Origin: Paraflavitalea pollutisoli
GTDB taxonomy: Bacteria > Bacteroidota > Bacteroidia > Chitinophagales > Chitinophagaceae
Length of the DNA: 64,000 bases
NCBI RefSeq assembly: GCF_029360705.1
Contig: NZ_JARKMX010000008.1
Span: 803,809-867,808, forward strand
Reading direction: 5' to 3'
The notes under the pieces are model-generated. The model was not told where the DNA came from and did not search any database. It saw nothing but the letters and a program-made list of their open reading frames with translations. Below, piece by piece: positions 1-11,100 of this stretch (its first letter is position 1; each line of letters begins with the position of its first letter). The position numbers and the translations under genes are program-made.

Positions 1-438
1 CTCTTTCACGGTTTCCAGCACAATGGTTGTTTTGGTGGAGATGATGTTGGGCACTTTCTTGATCTCCTTGCGCATGAGGGCCATCAGGGAAGCGGAATCT
101 TCTGTACGGACCTTGACCAGGAAGCAATCTTCACCGGCTACGATGTGCACTTCCTGCACTTCGGGAATTTTGGCCAGGGTACTGGCAATCTTTGCGTCGG
201 ACTCCAGCTCTTTCGTTTTGATGAAGATGAAGGCCAGCAGCCGTTGGTTGAGGGCCAGTGGATTGATCGCTGTTTTGTATTGGAGGATCACTTTTTTCTG
301 CTCCAGCTTCTTGACCCTTTCCAGCACGGCCGACGGCGCCATCGACAATTGCTTGGCCAGGTCAACATTGGAAATGCGGGCATTTTCCTGCATCAGGTCG
401 AGGATCTGCAGATCAATGTCGTCCAATTCAATATCCAT
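1..438 (-). CDS. Lrp/AsnC family transcriptional regulator (C-terminus cut by window edge)
   Basis: Reading the minus strand from the ATG at 438 gives 146 codons with no stop, so the gene continues past position 1. The protein begins MDIELDDIDLQILDLMQENA, the usual start of an Lrp/AsnC winged-helix domain. A helix-turn-helix follows (DLAKQLSMAPSAVLERVKKL, residues about 26-45). The second half matches the ligand-sensing RAM/AsnC domain, with a PEVQEVHIVAGEDCFLVKV strand-turn-strand stretch near residues 95-113. Lrp proteins are usually 150-160 aa, so only a few residues should be missing. Family members sense amino acids and form dimers or octamers. The ligand and targets here cannot be read from the sequence, since the downstream neighbour is outside the window. 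The family call is firm. Confidence 0.9.
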   Translation of the reverse strand, partial: MDIELDDIDLQILDLMQENARISNVDLAKQLSMAPSAVLERVKKLEQKKVILQYKTAINPLALNQRLLAFIFIKTKELESDAKIASTLAKIPEVQEVHIVAGEDCFLVKVRTEDSASLMALMRKEIKKVPNIISTKTTIVLETVKE

Positions 439-585
439 ACAGAATTAATTTCCGTAAAGCTACAAAGATTCCGAATAATATTCTGAAAATAATTCTTTAT
501 TTAGTGAATAAATCGCCTGATTGAGTGGGTGAACCGTGGAATCGTCGGTGACCGGCAGCACCCCAGCTCGAAAAGCGGCAATTGT

Positions 586-602
586 TTATCGTTTATCGAT
601 AA
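586..602. promoter_or_regulatory. Inverted repeat upstream of the XRE gene, candidate operator
   Basis: TTATCG-TTTAT-CGATAA is a perfect 6-bp inverted repeat with a 5-bp spacer, about 35 bp before the start of the small XRE-type gene. Short dyads like this are typical autoregulatory sites for Cro/CI-family proteins. Binding is inferred from position and symmetry only. Confidence 0.3.
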
Positions 603-636
603 TGTCCGCTCTTTCTCTTTAACTTGCGCCCTCTTC

Positions 637-867
637 ATGCCGATCGTAGTCAACCTGGATGTCATGCTGGCCAAACGCAAAATGACACTGACCCAACTCA
701 GTGACAAAGTCGATATCACTATCGCCAACCTCAGCGTGCTCAAAAGCGGAAAAGCCAAAGCCATCCGCTTCTCCACCCTCGAAGAGATCTGCCGTGTGCT
801 CGAATGCCAGCCCGGCGATATCCTCGAATACCTCGACGAGCATGCGTACAAAAAACTGATGGGCTAA
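637..867 (+). CDS. Small XRE-family helix-turn-helix regulator
   Basis: This 76-aa protein is almost entirely one Cro/CI-type HTH domain. The segment MTLTQLSDKVDITIANLSVL (about residues 16-35) is the helix-turn-helix, and FSTLEEICRVLECQPGDILE is the typical end of the domain. It matches the single-domain YozG-like regulators common in Firmicutes and Bacteroidota. An earlier in-frame start at 529 would add 36 residues that look like non-coding sequence, so the ATG at 637 is preferred because it starts directly at the domain (MPIVVNLDVMLAKRKM). No toxin, membrane partner or phage gene lies next to it, so its targets are unknown apart from possible autoregulation through the dyad at 586-602. 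Confidence 0.85.
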   Translation: MPIVVNLDVMLAKRKMTLTQLSDKVDITIANLSVLKSGKAKAIRFSTLEEICRVLECQPGDILEYLDEHAYKKLMG

Positions 868-976
868 CGATTGCACCATGTTACCATCCGTTTAATTCTT
901 ACCTTGACGGTATAGAATCGTTCCTTATCCAATACTTTTATTGCTTTAACCATACTGTAAATTATTGCCATCGCTC

Positions 977-3508
977 ATGGAAACGCGCAGGTCATTTTTA
1001 AAGAAAGCATCGATCTTATCAGGCGGCACCGGAATTATGCAGGTACTCCCCGCCTCCATTGCCCAGGCCCTCGCCATCGACCCTCCCGCCGGTAGTACCT
1101 GGCGTGATGCAGCACACGTCGTATTCCTCATGCAGGAAAACCGTTCCTTCGATCATACCTATGGTACCCTGCAGGGTGTACGCGGCTTCAATGATCCCCG
1201 CGCCATCACCCTGGCAGACAACAACAAGGTGTGGCTGCAAACCAATGCCGTCGGCGAAACCTATGCCCCCTTTCACCTCGACATCCGCAATACCAAGGCT
1301 ACCTGGATGAACTCACTCCCGCATTCGTGGAGCAACCAGGTCGATGCCCGTAACAACGGCAAATACGACCACTGGCTGCAGGCCAAAGCCTCCGGCAACC
1401 CGTCCTATAAACACATGCCGCTGACATTGGGCTACCATACCCGCGAGGATATTCCTTTCTATTATGCACTGGCCGATGCTTTCACCGTGTGTGACCACAA
1501 CTTCTGTTCTTCGCTTACCGGCACCACCCCCAACCGCCTGTATTTCTGGTCGGGCACCATTCGTGAAAAAATGGAAGCCGATGTGATGGCCCGCGTCTGG
1601 AACGGCGACGCCGATTATGAGAACTGGGCCAACTGGACCACCTTCCCGGAGCGACTCGAAGACCTCGGTGTGCGGTGGAAAGTATACCAGAATGAGATCA
1701 GTGTAGGCGTTGGATTTGAAGGCGAGCAAGACAGCTGGCTGTCCAACTTCACCGACAATCCCCTGGAGTTTTTCGCGCAATACAACGTGAAGCTCGCTCC
1801 TGCTTACATCAAGAACCTACCAAACGACGAGACAAAACTGAAAGGACAGATTGCGGCTCAGGAAACTGCGCTCGCCGCTGCTACCGGTGATGCCGCGACT
1901 AAGATCACCCGACGCCTGACCCAGTTAAAAAAATGGCTGGCCGCCAACCAGGCCGACCAACAAAAATACACAGCAGCACGCTACCATGCCTTGTCACAGC
2001 GCGAAAAGGCGATTCACGAAAAAGCCTTTTCAACCAATAAACAAGACCCGCACTACCACGAGCTGGCTACTTTGAAATACCAGGATGGTGCTACCGAACG
2101 GGAAGTGTTATTGCCTAAAGGCGATATCCTGCACCAGTTCCGCGAAGATGTCAATGAAGGCAAATTGCCGACCGTTTCCTGGATCGTAGCGCCGGAAAAT
2201 TTCTCCGATCATCCCGGTGCTGCCTGGTATGGTGCCTGGTACCTGAGCGAAGTGATGGACATCCTCACCAAGAACCCCGAAGTGTGGAAGAAGACCATCC
2301 TCGTACTCACCTATGATGAGAACGATGGCTACTTCGATCACCTGCCGCCTTTTGTAGCGCCGCACCCCGACAAAAAAGAAACAGGCTTCACCACCGAAGG
2401 GATTCCCACCAACGTTGAATATGTAAAGGCCAACAAAACCCAGCAATCATCCGACGACGACGATAGGCGCGAAAGCCCTATCGGCCTCGGCTATCGCGTA
2501 CCCCTGGTGATCGCTTCGCCCTGGACGCGTGGCGGCTGGGTCAACTCTGAAGTGTTCGACCATACCTCCTCCCTGCAGTTCCTCGAGCAATTCCTGACGC
2601 ACAAACTCGGTAAGCAAGTCACCGAACCCAATATCACCACCTGGCGACGGACTGTCTGCGGTGATCTTACGTCGGTATTCCGTCCCTACAACGGCGAAAA
2701 GATAGCCAGCCCTGCCCCACTGCAGCGTGATCCGTTTGTAGAAGGCATCCACAAAGCCAAATTCAAAGACCTGCCTTCCAATTTCAGGAAGCTGACCAAA
2801 GAAGATATCGCGATCGCCAATACCAAACCGGCCTCCGCCTTCTTCATGCCCAAACAGGAAAAAGGGATCCGCAGCGCCAACGCGCTTCCTTATGAATTGT
2901 ATGCAGAAGCGCAATTGAGTGCCGATAAAAAAGCAGTGACCCTCCATTGCCAGGCTAGTGCGCAGCATTTTGGCGCGCAGGCACTCGGCGCCCCCTTCCA
3001 GGTATATACGCCGGGGGCATTCAACGGAGAAAAAATGCGGGTACGCGATTATACCGTCGCCGCTGGTAAACACCTCTCCGACGAATGGGCACTGGATCAG
3101 TTCGACGGCAGCCGGTATCAGCTACAGGTACATGCCCCCAATGGCTTCTTCCGGGAATTCAAGGGCAATGCGCAGGATCCGCAGGCAGTCATATCGGCCG
3201 TCTATGAAGCTACGGCAGAGAACAAGCGTTTCCTGTACAACAAGCTCATCATACGTCTGGAGAATAACAGTCTGGCAGCGATGACCTTCCTCATCACCGA
3301 CAATGCCTACCGCCAGGCAGCCAAGACCATTACGGTGAAAGCGCCAGGTGGCAAAGACAATGTGGTACTCGACCTGGCCGCCAACCATGGCTGGTACGAT
3401 GTTACCGTGACGGTGAAAGGGAATGCAGCGTATGCACGCCGCTATGCCGGACACGTTGAGACCGGAAAAGACAGCAAGACTGATCCGCACATGGGTGGTA
3501 TCATTTAG
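977..3508 (+). CDS. Phosphocholine-specific phospholipase C (Tat-exported, AcpA/PLC superfamily)
   Basis: The 843-aa protein begins METRRSFLKKASILSGG, a twin-arginine signal with the RRSFLKK box, so it is predicted to be exported folded. An upstream TTG at 965 in the same frame is less likely as a start because the ATG at 977 places the Tat box normally. The phosphoesterase domain starts with FLMQENRSFDHTYGTLQG (E54-N55, H60), the metal-binding signature of bacterial phospholipase C and AcpA acid phosphatases. Further conserved blocks include SSLTGTTPNRLYFWSGT and the late LVLTYDENDGYFDHLPPF. After about residue 640 come two beta-rich repeats of the kind found at the end of the bacterial phosphocholine-specific PLC family, and the length fits that family. 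The expected reaction is hydrolysis of phosphatidylcholine or sphingomyelin to phosphocholine and diacylglycerol or ceramide. Exact substrate preference cannot be read off. Confidence 0.9.
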   Translation: METRRSFLKKASILSGGTGIMQVLPASIAQALAIDPPAGSTWRDAAHVVFLMQENRSFDHTYGTLQGVRGFNDPRAITLADNNKVWLQTNAVGETYAPFHLDIRNTKATWMNSLPHSWSNQVDARNNGKYDHWLQAKASGNPSYKHMPLTLGYHTREDIPFYYALADAFTVCDHNFCSSLTGTTPNRLYFWSGTIREKMEADVMARVWNGDADYENWANWTTFPERLEDLGVRWKVYQNEISVGVGFEGEQDSWLSNFTDNPLEFFAQYNVKLAPAYIKNLPNDETKLKGQIAAQETALAAATGDAATKITRRLTQLKKWLAANQADQQKYTAARYHALSQREKAIHEKAFSTNKQDPHYHELATLKYQDGATEREVLLPKGDILHQFREDVNEGKLPTVSWIVAPENFSDHPGAAWYGAWYLSEVMDILTKNPEVWKKTILVLTYDENDGYFDHLPPFVAPHPDKKETGFTTEGIPTNVEYVKANKTQQSSDDDDRRESPIGLGYRVPLVIASPWTRGGWVNSEVFDHTSSLQFLEQFLTHKLGKQVTEPNITTWRRTVCGDLTSVFRPYNGEKIASPAPLQRDPFVEGIHKAKFKDLPSNFRKLTKEDIAIANTKPASAFFMPKQEKGIRSANALPYELYAEAQLSADKKAVTLHCQASAQHFGAQALGAPFQVYTPGAFNGEKMRVRDYTVAAGKHLSDEWALDQFDGSRYQLQVHAPNGFFREFKGNAQDPQAVISAVYEATAENKRFLYNKLIIRLENNSLAAMTFLITDNAYRQAAKTITVKAPGGKDNVVLDLAANHGWYDVTVTVKGNAAYARRYAGHVETGKDSKTDPHMGGII

Positions 3509-3542
3509 CAGCCAGATATTCATACATGCATTCAAGTCGTTC

Positions 3543-3577
3543 AGCCCCTTCCCCGGTACAATCCGGCAGAAGGGGCT
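3543..3577 (+). terminator. Stem-loop between the phospholipase and AraC genes
   Basis: AGCCCCTTC at 3543-3551 pairs with GAAGGGGCT at 3569-3577, and an inner CCGG/CCGG pair extends the stem. The bases after it are ATCTTT, a poor U-tract, and the AraC start codon is only 6 bp further. It may end the phospholipase transcript or control translation of the AraC gene. Confidence 0.45.
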
Positions 3578-3583
3578 ATCTTT

Positions 3584-4486
3584 ATGCCCATGGAGAACAG
3601 GCAAACCTTGGTCACTGAATACGGTACGCGCGTAACGATCACCTGGCAGTGTGATGGCATCCTGCTGGGCCATGGCATATCCCGGTTCAATGCCCTCACC
3701 TCCTTCAGCGGCGCCAGCCAGGCCGATGTCGTTCGCCTGCATTTTGGCATGAAGGGCAACTATGCCTTTTCGTACAAACAGCTGGGGCAAACCTACGACC
3801 TCATCGGTGGTCACCACAACATCATGTACTCGAAAGAATTTGATATTACCGTGCAGAATAAGACACTGGTGCTTGAAACTTTCGGTATACAATTTCCAGT
3901 AGACCAGTTCATCCAGTTTACCCAAAATGCCAGTGACAGCCTGAAGCGATTTGCGGAGGATATACTCGCCGGTAAAAATGTGATGCTCTCCGAACGCTGG
4001 GGGGCGATCGATTCACCCATACAGCAGGTATTACAACAGATCATCCATTGTAAATACAACGACGACCTCAAAAAGCTGTTCTTACTCTCGAAGAGTATTG
4101 AACTGCTGGTATTGTGCGCCGACGCCTACGAGCATACACAGCAGGAGACCTTCATCAAGAGCATCGCCGACAAAGAAAAGCTGGTGGCAGTACGCGACCT
4201 CATCAACGAGCGTGTACAGGACCCGCCCAACCTCACCCAGATCGCCCGTCTGGTGGGCCTCAACGAATACAAACTCAAAAGAGGTTTCAAAGAGGTCTTC
4301 AACAATACCGTGTTTGGCTACCTCGCCGAGCAGCGCCTGCACCTGGCCCACCGCTACCTGAAAGACACCCGCAAAACAGCCGCAGAGATATCTTATGAAC
4401 TCGGCTATGCGACACCCCAGCATTTCAGCAATGCTTTCCGCAAGAAATTCGGCATGCCACCCTCCGCCGCAAGAAATAATCCGTAA
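3584..4486 (+). CDS. AraC-family transcriptional regulator
   Basis: The protein is 300 aa. The last 85 residues form a standard AraC double helix-turn-helix: LTQIARLVGLNEYKLKRGFK is the first HTH, and AAEISYELGYATPQHFSNAF followed by KKFGMPPSAAR is the second HTH and the family signature. The N-terminal 200 residues look like a cupin-type sensing region, with a helical stretch before the DNA-binding part. The overall plan resembles PchR-like regulators of Bacteroidota. The gene follows the phospholipase by 75 bp on the same strand and precedes the SRPBCC gene by 60 bp, so either neighbour may be a target. The ATG at 3584 is used; a second in-frame ATG lies two codons downstream. Confidence 0.88.
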   Translation: MPMENRQTLVTEYGTRVTITWQCDGILLGHGISRFNALTSFSGASQADVVRLHFGMKGNYAFSYKQLGQTYDLIGGHHNIMYSKEFDITVQNKTLVLETFGIQFPVDQFIQFTQNASDSLKRFAEDILAGKNVMLSERWGAIDSPIQQVLQQIIHCKYNDDLKKLFLLSKSIELLVLCADAYEHTQQETFIKSIADKEKLVAVRDLINERVQDPPNLTQIARLVGLNEYKLKRGFKEVFNNTVFGYLAEQRLHLAHRYLKDTRKTAAEISYELGYATPQHFSNAFRKKFGMPPSAARNNP

Positions 4487-4514
4487 AATGCAAGTCGCCC
4501 TCCCGGCAAGCCGC

Positions 4515-4522
4515 TAAGTTTG
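4515..4522 (+). promoter_or_regulatory. Bacteroidota-type -7 promoter element upstream of the SRPBCC gene
   Basis: TAAGTTTG fits the Bacteroidota -7 consensus TAnnTTTG and lies 25 bp before the ATG at 4547. No convincing TTTG -33 element is visible at the expected distance, so this is tentative. Confidence 0.35.
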
Positions 4523-4546
4523 TAGGGTCATCTAAAACAAAAAGAT

Positions 4547-5002
4547 ATGAGTCAGCCACTGTACATCAAAAATGAAGTAACCATCGATGCATCCCCTTCC
4601 ACCGTATGGGATGCCCTGGTCAATCCGGCCCAAACGAAACAATACATGTTTGGTTGCGAAACCGTGTCCGACTGGCAGCCCGGGAGCAGCCTGGAATGGG
4701 TGGGCGAACACGAGGGGAAATCCATGGTGTTTGTAAAAGGCAGTATTGTGGAGATCGATCCGGGACATTTCCTGGCCTACACCACCATCGATCCGCATTC
4801 CAACATCGACGATACTTCCGAAAACTACCTCACCGTCACTTATACACTCGAACCCAGAGACGGACAAACGCACTTCACCGTTACGCAGGGTGACTACGCC
4901 AAAGTGGCAGAAGGAGAAAGACGGTACAACGATTCCTGGAACAATGGCGTGGGCTGGCAACCCATTCTCGACCAGATCAAACAACTGGTGGAAAGTAAAT
5001 AG
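4547..5002 (+). CDS. SRPBCC / AHSA1-like domain protein
   Basis: This 151-aa cytoplasmic protein is a single START-like fold of the AHSA1 (activator of Hsp90 ATPase homologue) group. Recognisable parts are the opening strand KNEVTIDASPSTVWDALVNP, the PAQTKQYMFGCETVSDWQPG segment, and a C-terminal helix with a NNGVGWQPILDQIKQLVE pattern. These proteins have a hydrophobic cavity for small ligands. In bacteria most have no known ligand and many are stress- or regulator-linked. A good -7 element lies just upstream, so it may have its own promoter, and the AraC gene 60 bp before it is a plausible regulator. The family is clear and the function is not. Confidence 0.88.
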   Translation: MSQPLYIKNEVTIDASPSTVWDALVNPAQTKQYMFGCETVSDWQPGSSLEWVGEHEGKSMVFVKGSIVEIDPGHFLAYTTIDPHSNIDDTSENYLTVTYTLEPRDGQTHFTVTQGDYAKVAEGERRYNDSWNNGVGWQPILDQIKQLVESK

Positions 5003-5127
5003 CTGGACTAAGCGCGGAAGGGCATCTGTGCCGGGTATACGATTTTGACCTGTATCAGGACAATTTATTATGGGGTTTGGGCGATAGAGGGTATCTTGTC
5101 AACCTTAACTCAAACCTGGAACAAGCC

Positions 5128-8100
5128 ATGTCCCTTTCACGCCTGCTTACAATACGTACCAGAACACGTTTGGCCCTGCTTTTGACCGGCCTGTTGTTTT
5201 TACTGAACATCCAGCCATCTATAGCCCGTCAGGGATCTGTCGACCCGGATTACCGGCCTATCATAACCAATATCAGTCCTGCCAACGGACCAGCGGGCAC
5301 CGTGGTCACCATTACGGGTAGTCACTTCAGCGCGGTATATGATACCGAACAGCCGATCGTCTATTTTGGTGCAGTCAGAGCAGCCGTGACACAGTGGACA
5401 TCCAACTCGATCACGGTCATTGCGCCGGCTGGCGCCACTTACCAGCCGGTGATCGTTTCCGGAGGCTTTAATGTTGCCATCAGTCCGCGGCCCTTTGTAC
5501 TGACCCATAGTGGCGGCGATGCCCTCATTACACGTCAAACTTTCGGTCCTAAAACACAGATCGATCTTCCGGCACCTGCACGCGCAGGCATCATACAGGA
5601 TATAGATGACGATGGCAAGCCCGATTTCGTGTTCGGAGACTACAACAATGCAGGCATTAAGGTCTACCACAATACAACCACAACGGCTGTCGCCAATTTT
5701 ACGGCAGGCAATACCTACCCCATCGGCAACCGCCCTTATCATATGGTGGCTGGCGATATGGACGGCAACGGCTTACCCGATCTGCCAACCGTCAATCAAT
5801 TATCCAAAACCATAACGATCTGGCGAAACGCTGGCCCGGGGCAACCTTATCCGCCATTCGATGGCAGCCGCCTGGTGGGCACCGGCCCCCAACCAGCTGC
5901 TGTTGTACTGGCAGACCTGAATGTGGATGGCAGGCCCGATCTGGCGGTCGTGAACACCGATTCCAATTCGCTGTCGCTGTACCCCAGTACCATGATCTAC
6001 GGGGCACTCACCTTTGGCGCACGGGCATCCCTGGCAACAGGTAGCAGCCCCAGTTTTGTGGCAGCCAGCGACCTGGATAACGACGGCAAAACAGACCTGG
6101 TGGTAGCCAATGGCAACAGCAACTCGGTATCCGTGTACCGCAACACAGTGGTAGCACTCGGCGAAACTTGTCAGTTTGCAACGCCGGTCGATTATACAAC
6201 GGCTACAGCGCCTGTGCACATCGCCATTGGCGATCTCGACGGCGACGGAAAGCCCGATCTTCTCGTTACCAACGCGGGCCAGGGCAGCGTTACCATATTG
6301 AAAAATACCAGCATGCCCGGCAACGTTTCCTTTGTTGCCCAAACCTCGCTTCAACTGGGTACAGCAGGACTGGGAGTCAGTGCGGTGATCGGCGACCTGA
6401 ACGGCGATGCCCGTGTAGATGTAGCGATATCGTATGACTCACTCACCTATGGCAGACTGGCCGTGTACACCAATACAAGTACGTTTGGCAGCATTTCTTT
6501 CGGCACACCCGCTATATTGGAAATATCCGCCAATGCCACCATACTGCATATTGGGGATGTAAACGGCGATGCACAGCCCGACCTGGTTGCAGGTGGTATG
6601 GGCCATAATTCTATCGCCATTTACCACAGCATCCCCACCCTGGGACCTATTGTTCGTAAGGCTGCACCGCTAAATGCGGGCAAGGGTACAGAGGTACGCC
6701 TGGTAGGAGCCAATTTGAATGGAGCAACCGCCGTTAGTTTTGGAGGACTGCCCGCTGCCAGCTTTACCGTCGTTTCAGATACGGTGATCACGGCGATTGT
6801 TGGCTCCGGCAATACAGGTACCATTTCCGTCACCACGCCCGAAGGGTCAGCTAGTGTTCCGGGCTTCCGCTTTTATGGCAAACCCATCCTGTCGTCTTTC
6901 GCTCCTCAACAAGCAGCAACAGGCGATACGGTCATTATTAAAGGCAATTACCTCGATGGGGTCACGCATGTGGCATTTGGCGGTCACGCCTCACCATCGT
7001 TTTTGCCAGGGGCCGACAGTATCATCGCGATCGTTGGTTCGGGGGGCAGTGGAGCCCTAACCGTGGCAGGTTATGGCGGCAGGGATACACTGGCAGGCTT
7101 TACGTACATCCTTCCGCCGGCCATTACGTCCTTCTCACCGGAATCTGGTAAACATGGAGACCTAATCACCATCCGCGGTAACAACTTACAGAGCGTTACA
7201 AGTGTTTACCTGGGCAGTCATAAAGCATCGATCACTGGTACCCTGACGGATACGTTGATCACTGTAGCTGTTCAGGGAGGAGACTGGGGCCCTGTAAAGG
7301 TCACGACACCCGGAGGTACAGCCGTTAAACCAGGTTTCAGGTATACAGAACCTTATATCTATAACCTCATCAATCCAACAGAACCCTCACCGGGTGGGCA
7401 GGTAGCGATACATGGATACAACCTGACCGGCGTAAACTCGGTCAGGTTTGGCAACTACCCGGCAGTGGCATTTACGATACTGTCCGACAGCATGATCGTC
7501 GCCACCCTGGACCTGCAGGCAGAAAGCCCGTGCAAAATATCAGGTCCACATGGTCAGGACTCCGTAGCCGTTACTTTTCAATTGCAACCATTGATCCGTT
7601 CGATTACCCCATTGGCTGGCCCCGTGGGCACCACGGTCACCATTACGGGTTCTAATTTTGACCCGGTGGCTGCCAACAATACGGTATTTGTCGGTGCGGT
7701 GAAAGCCCCGGTGACAACAGCATCCAACAATCAATTGACCATCACCATTCCGGTGGGGGCCACTTATCATCCTATTACCGTTACCACCAATAAATGGACG
7801 GCACGGTCCCTGCAAATGTTCAACACGACCTTTGCCGGCGCAGATACGTTGTCTGTAAGCGCTTTCGCTTATCCGCTGAAGGTAAATGTGCCCCGTACGG
7901 CACAGTCCCTGCGCCTCAAAGAAATGAATGGAGATGGAAAAGCCGATATCATTGGCGTTGATGCGGCCGGCCTGGCCAATTCCATCAGCATCCATCGGCG
8001 CATCGATGCCGTCGACAGTATAGCGTTTGGTCCCATAGCTACCTTCCAGACCCCCATCCAGACTTACCAGCTCGAGGTAGGTGACCTGGATGGTGATGGT

Positions 8101-11100
8101 AAGCCTGATGTGGCAGTCACCAGCAGTGCCGGATTATCGGTTTTCCGGAATACCAGCATCGGCGACACCATCACCCTGGCACCCCGGATGGACCTGCCCA
8201 CCAATGCACAACCGTTTGGCATCACCATCGTGGATGTATCCAACGATGGCAAGCCAGATATCGTGGTGGCCAATTCGGGCACCACCCTGGTGTCTGTCTA
8301 TAAAAACATCAGCACACCCGGTTTCCTGGCTTTTGAAGCAAAGACCGATATCCCGGTCGGACAAACACCCTATGCGGTCGCCGGCGGTGATATCGATGGG
8401 GATGGCAAAGCCGATATTGTGGTGAGCAATCTTGCAAGTGGCACCATCTCCGTGCTCAGGAATACCGGTTCGCGGGGAAGTATACAGTTTCAGCTCAGTC
8501 AATTTACAGCAGCCAGTGGCATCAGGGATATCGTGTTGGCCGACCTGGACAGCGATGGCAAACCTGATGTGGCTGGTAACACCAGCGCCACCGGTTATGT
8601 GATCGTGGTCATGAAGAATACGAGCATACCGGGTTTGGTAACCTTTGATACGCCGCTACTTGTTGGCCCCCGCAGCAGTACGTCTACCTCCTATGCTTTG
8701 ACTGCCGGAGACCTGAATGGTGACGGCAAGATCGACCTCGCCCTCGCGGGTCATTTCCAGGGAAGGTTGACATTGCTAAGAAATACCACCGCCAATGGGG
8801 TGTTGAGTTTCAATCAAACCGTACATATATCCGGCTATGTTGAAACGCCTGCCGGGGTAGTCATTGGCGATCTCGACGGTGACCAGCGACCCGAAATCAC
8901 TGTAGGTAATTCGTTGAGTACATTGGGCATTGGAATACTTAAAAACCGTTCGGGCCTGCCACTTACTACCATTCATTCTTTTGCACCGGCTGCTGCCGCC
9001 ACAGGCGACTCCGTCACCATTCGGGGCACCTTACTCGGCCGTACCAAAGAAGTGACCTTCGGTTCTGGTTATAAAGCCGCATTTGTTATTAAGAGCGATA
9101 CCTTGATCCGCGCGGCGGTGCCCAATAATGCCGCCAGCGGAACCATCCGGGTGGGTACTTTAGAGGGCATCGGATTCGCCGCCGGATTTGTCTATACCGG
9201 CCCCACCATCACCGGCATTACACCATTGAAAGGAGGGCGTGGAACAGTAGTCACCATTACCGGTAAGCGTTTTACCGGTGCTACAGCGGTAACGCTTGGC
9301 AATGATCCCATGCAATCTTTTGAAGTGATCTCCGATAGCGTCATCAAAGCCATTGTCGATACGGGTGGACTGGCATTTATCTATGTAACCACACCGGCAG
9401 GTAAAGCAATGGCGACCAGTTATTTTCAGTATATCACCCGTCTCTCCATCCTCGATTTCGCGCCGCGACTGGCAGCAGCCGGATCTACGATCACCATATC
9501 GGGTACCGAATTCCAGCCTGTAGCAGATAGCAACATCGTGTACTTCGGCGGTGTGCGTGGCACAGTAACGAGCGCTACCAAAACAACCCTTCAGGTAATC
9601 GTGCCGCCGGGGGCCGGTAATCAGCGACTTTCAGTCACTACGCAGGGGCGCACGGTGGTGTCCTCTGCTTACTTCGGCACATGGTGGGCGGGAGGCGAAG
9701 TAGGCTTCTCCGGCAACTCGTTTGCGCCGCCAGTCACCACCACAACAGGGGGTAAGCCTATTGGCGCCAGCCTGGCTGATCTTGACAACGACGGCAAGCA
9801 GGACCTGGTGCTGATCCACGATAAAACAACGGGCGCACTGGAAGTGTACCGGAACACATCGAATGCCGACACCCTGCTCCTGCAGCCCAAACAGGTATTG
9901 AACAGCAAGCGTTCCCTGTCGGATATAGCTGTGGCAGACCTCGATGGTGATGGTAAACCGGACATAGCAGTAAGCAGTAAGGACCAGTCGGGCTTCAGCC
10001 TCTATCGCAACACCAGTACACCGGGCTCCATCAGTTTCGATACAGCCATTCATTACAATACCAGTTATGGCACCAGCCTCATCGCTGTTGCTGATCTCGA
10101 CAACAACGGGAAACCTGAGGTAGCCGTCTATGAACCAACCTCGGGAAAACTGTATATCTACCACAATGAAAGCAGCCGGGCACAGTTTTCGTTTGTCAAC
10201 TCGACCACACTGACCTATACCGAGAAGATCATTGACCTTCAGTTGGTCGATATACAGAACGATTATCTTCCCGACATCGTCGCACTGTTCGAATCGGGTG
10301 TTAACGGCAGAGTGCAAGTGTACCCCAACGCCTCATCGGGCTCCACACTCTCATTCAGTACCCCCTTCAACATAGTGACCAATGGCAGTCCATTCCGCTT
10401 GCTGGTGAACGAACTCAACCGCGATGACCAGCCAGATGCGGTGACCATCAGCAACGGGTATAAGACCATTACAACGTACGAAGGAGCCGGACTGACTTTT
10501 ATATCCGCGACCCAACATCACGCGAGCACACCCGACTTGTCGGGCCTGGCGGTGGCCGACCTGAATGGTGATGGATTACCGGAAGTGATCAGCACAAGAT
10601 TGAATGTACAGCAGATCGACATCCGCAGAAACCAGTCGGTGCCCAATGGCAGGATCGAGCTGGCGCCTGCAATCGGCTACCCCATCGCACAATCCGGAAC
10701 AAATGTATACGCTGCCGACCTCGATGGCGATGGCAGACCCGATTTGCTTACGATCCATGCCAATAACGGCAGTATTGCCCTGCTGAAAAACCTGGTGGGC
10801 AATGCAACCCTCATCCCATCCGGCGCCAGACCGGTGAACGGCAAACTCACCCAACAGGTAACGGTTGCCCCCGAAGTCCCCACCCTCAACGGTACACCCT
10901 ATGTACAACGTTCTTATGAACTGACTGCAGCAGGATCACAGCCAGGGGCTACCGCAACAGTGACTTTCTACTTTACGCAGGACGAATTCGACCAGTACAA
11001 CGACCATCCGAACCGCAGTGCCAGCCTGCCAGATAGCGCCAGTGACGATGCCGGCAAAGCCAACCTGCGTATTTACCAGTACATACCCACCACGGGCGCC

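Noticed and set aside
501..851. Minus-strand ORF over the XRE gene
   Set aside because: It is antisense to a clear HTH protein and has no recognisable feature.
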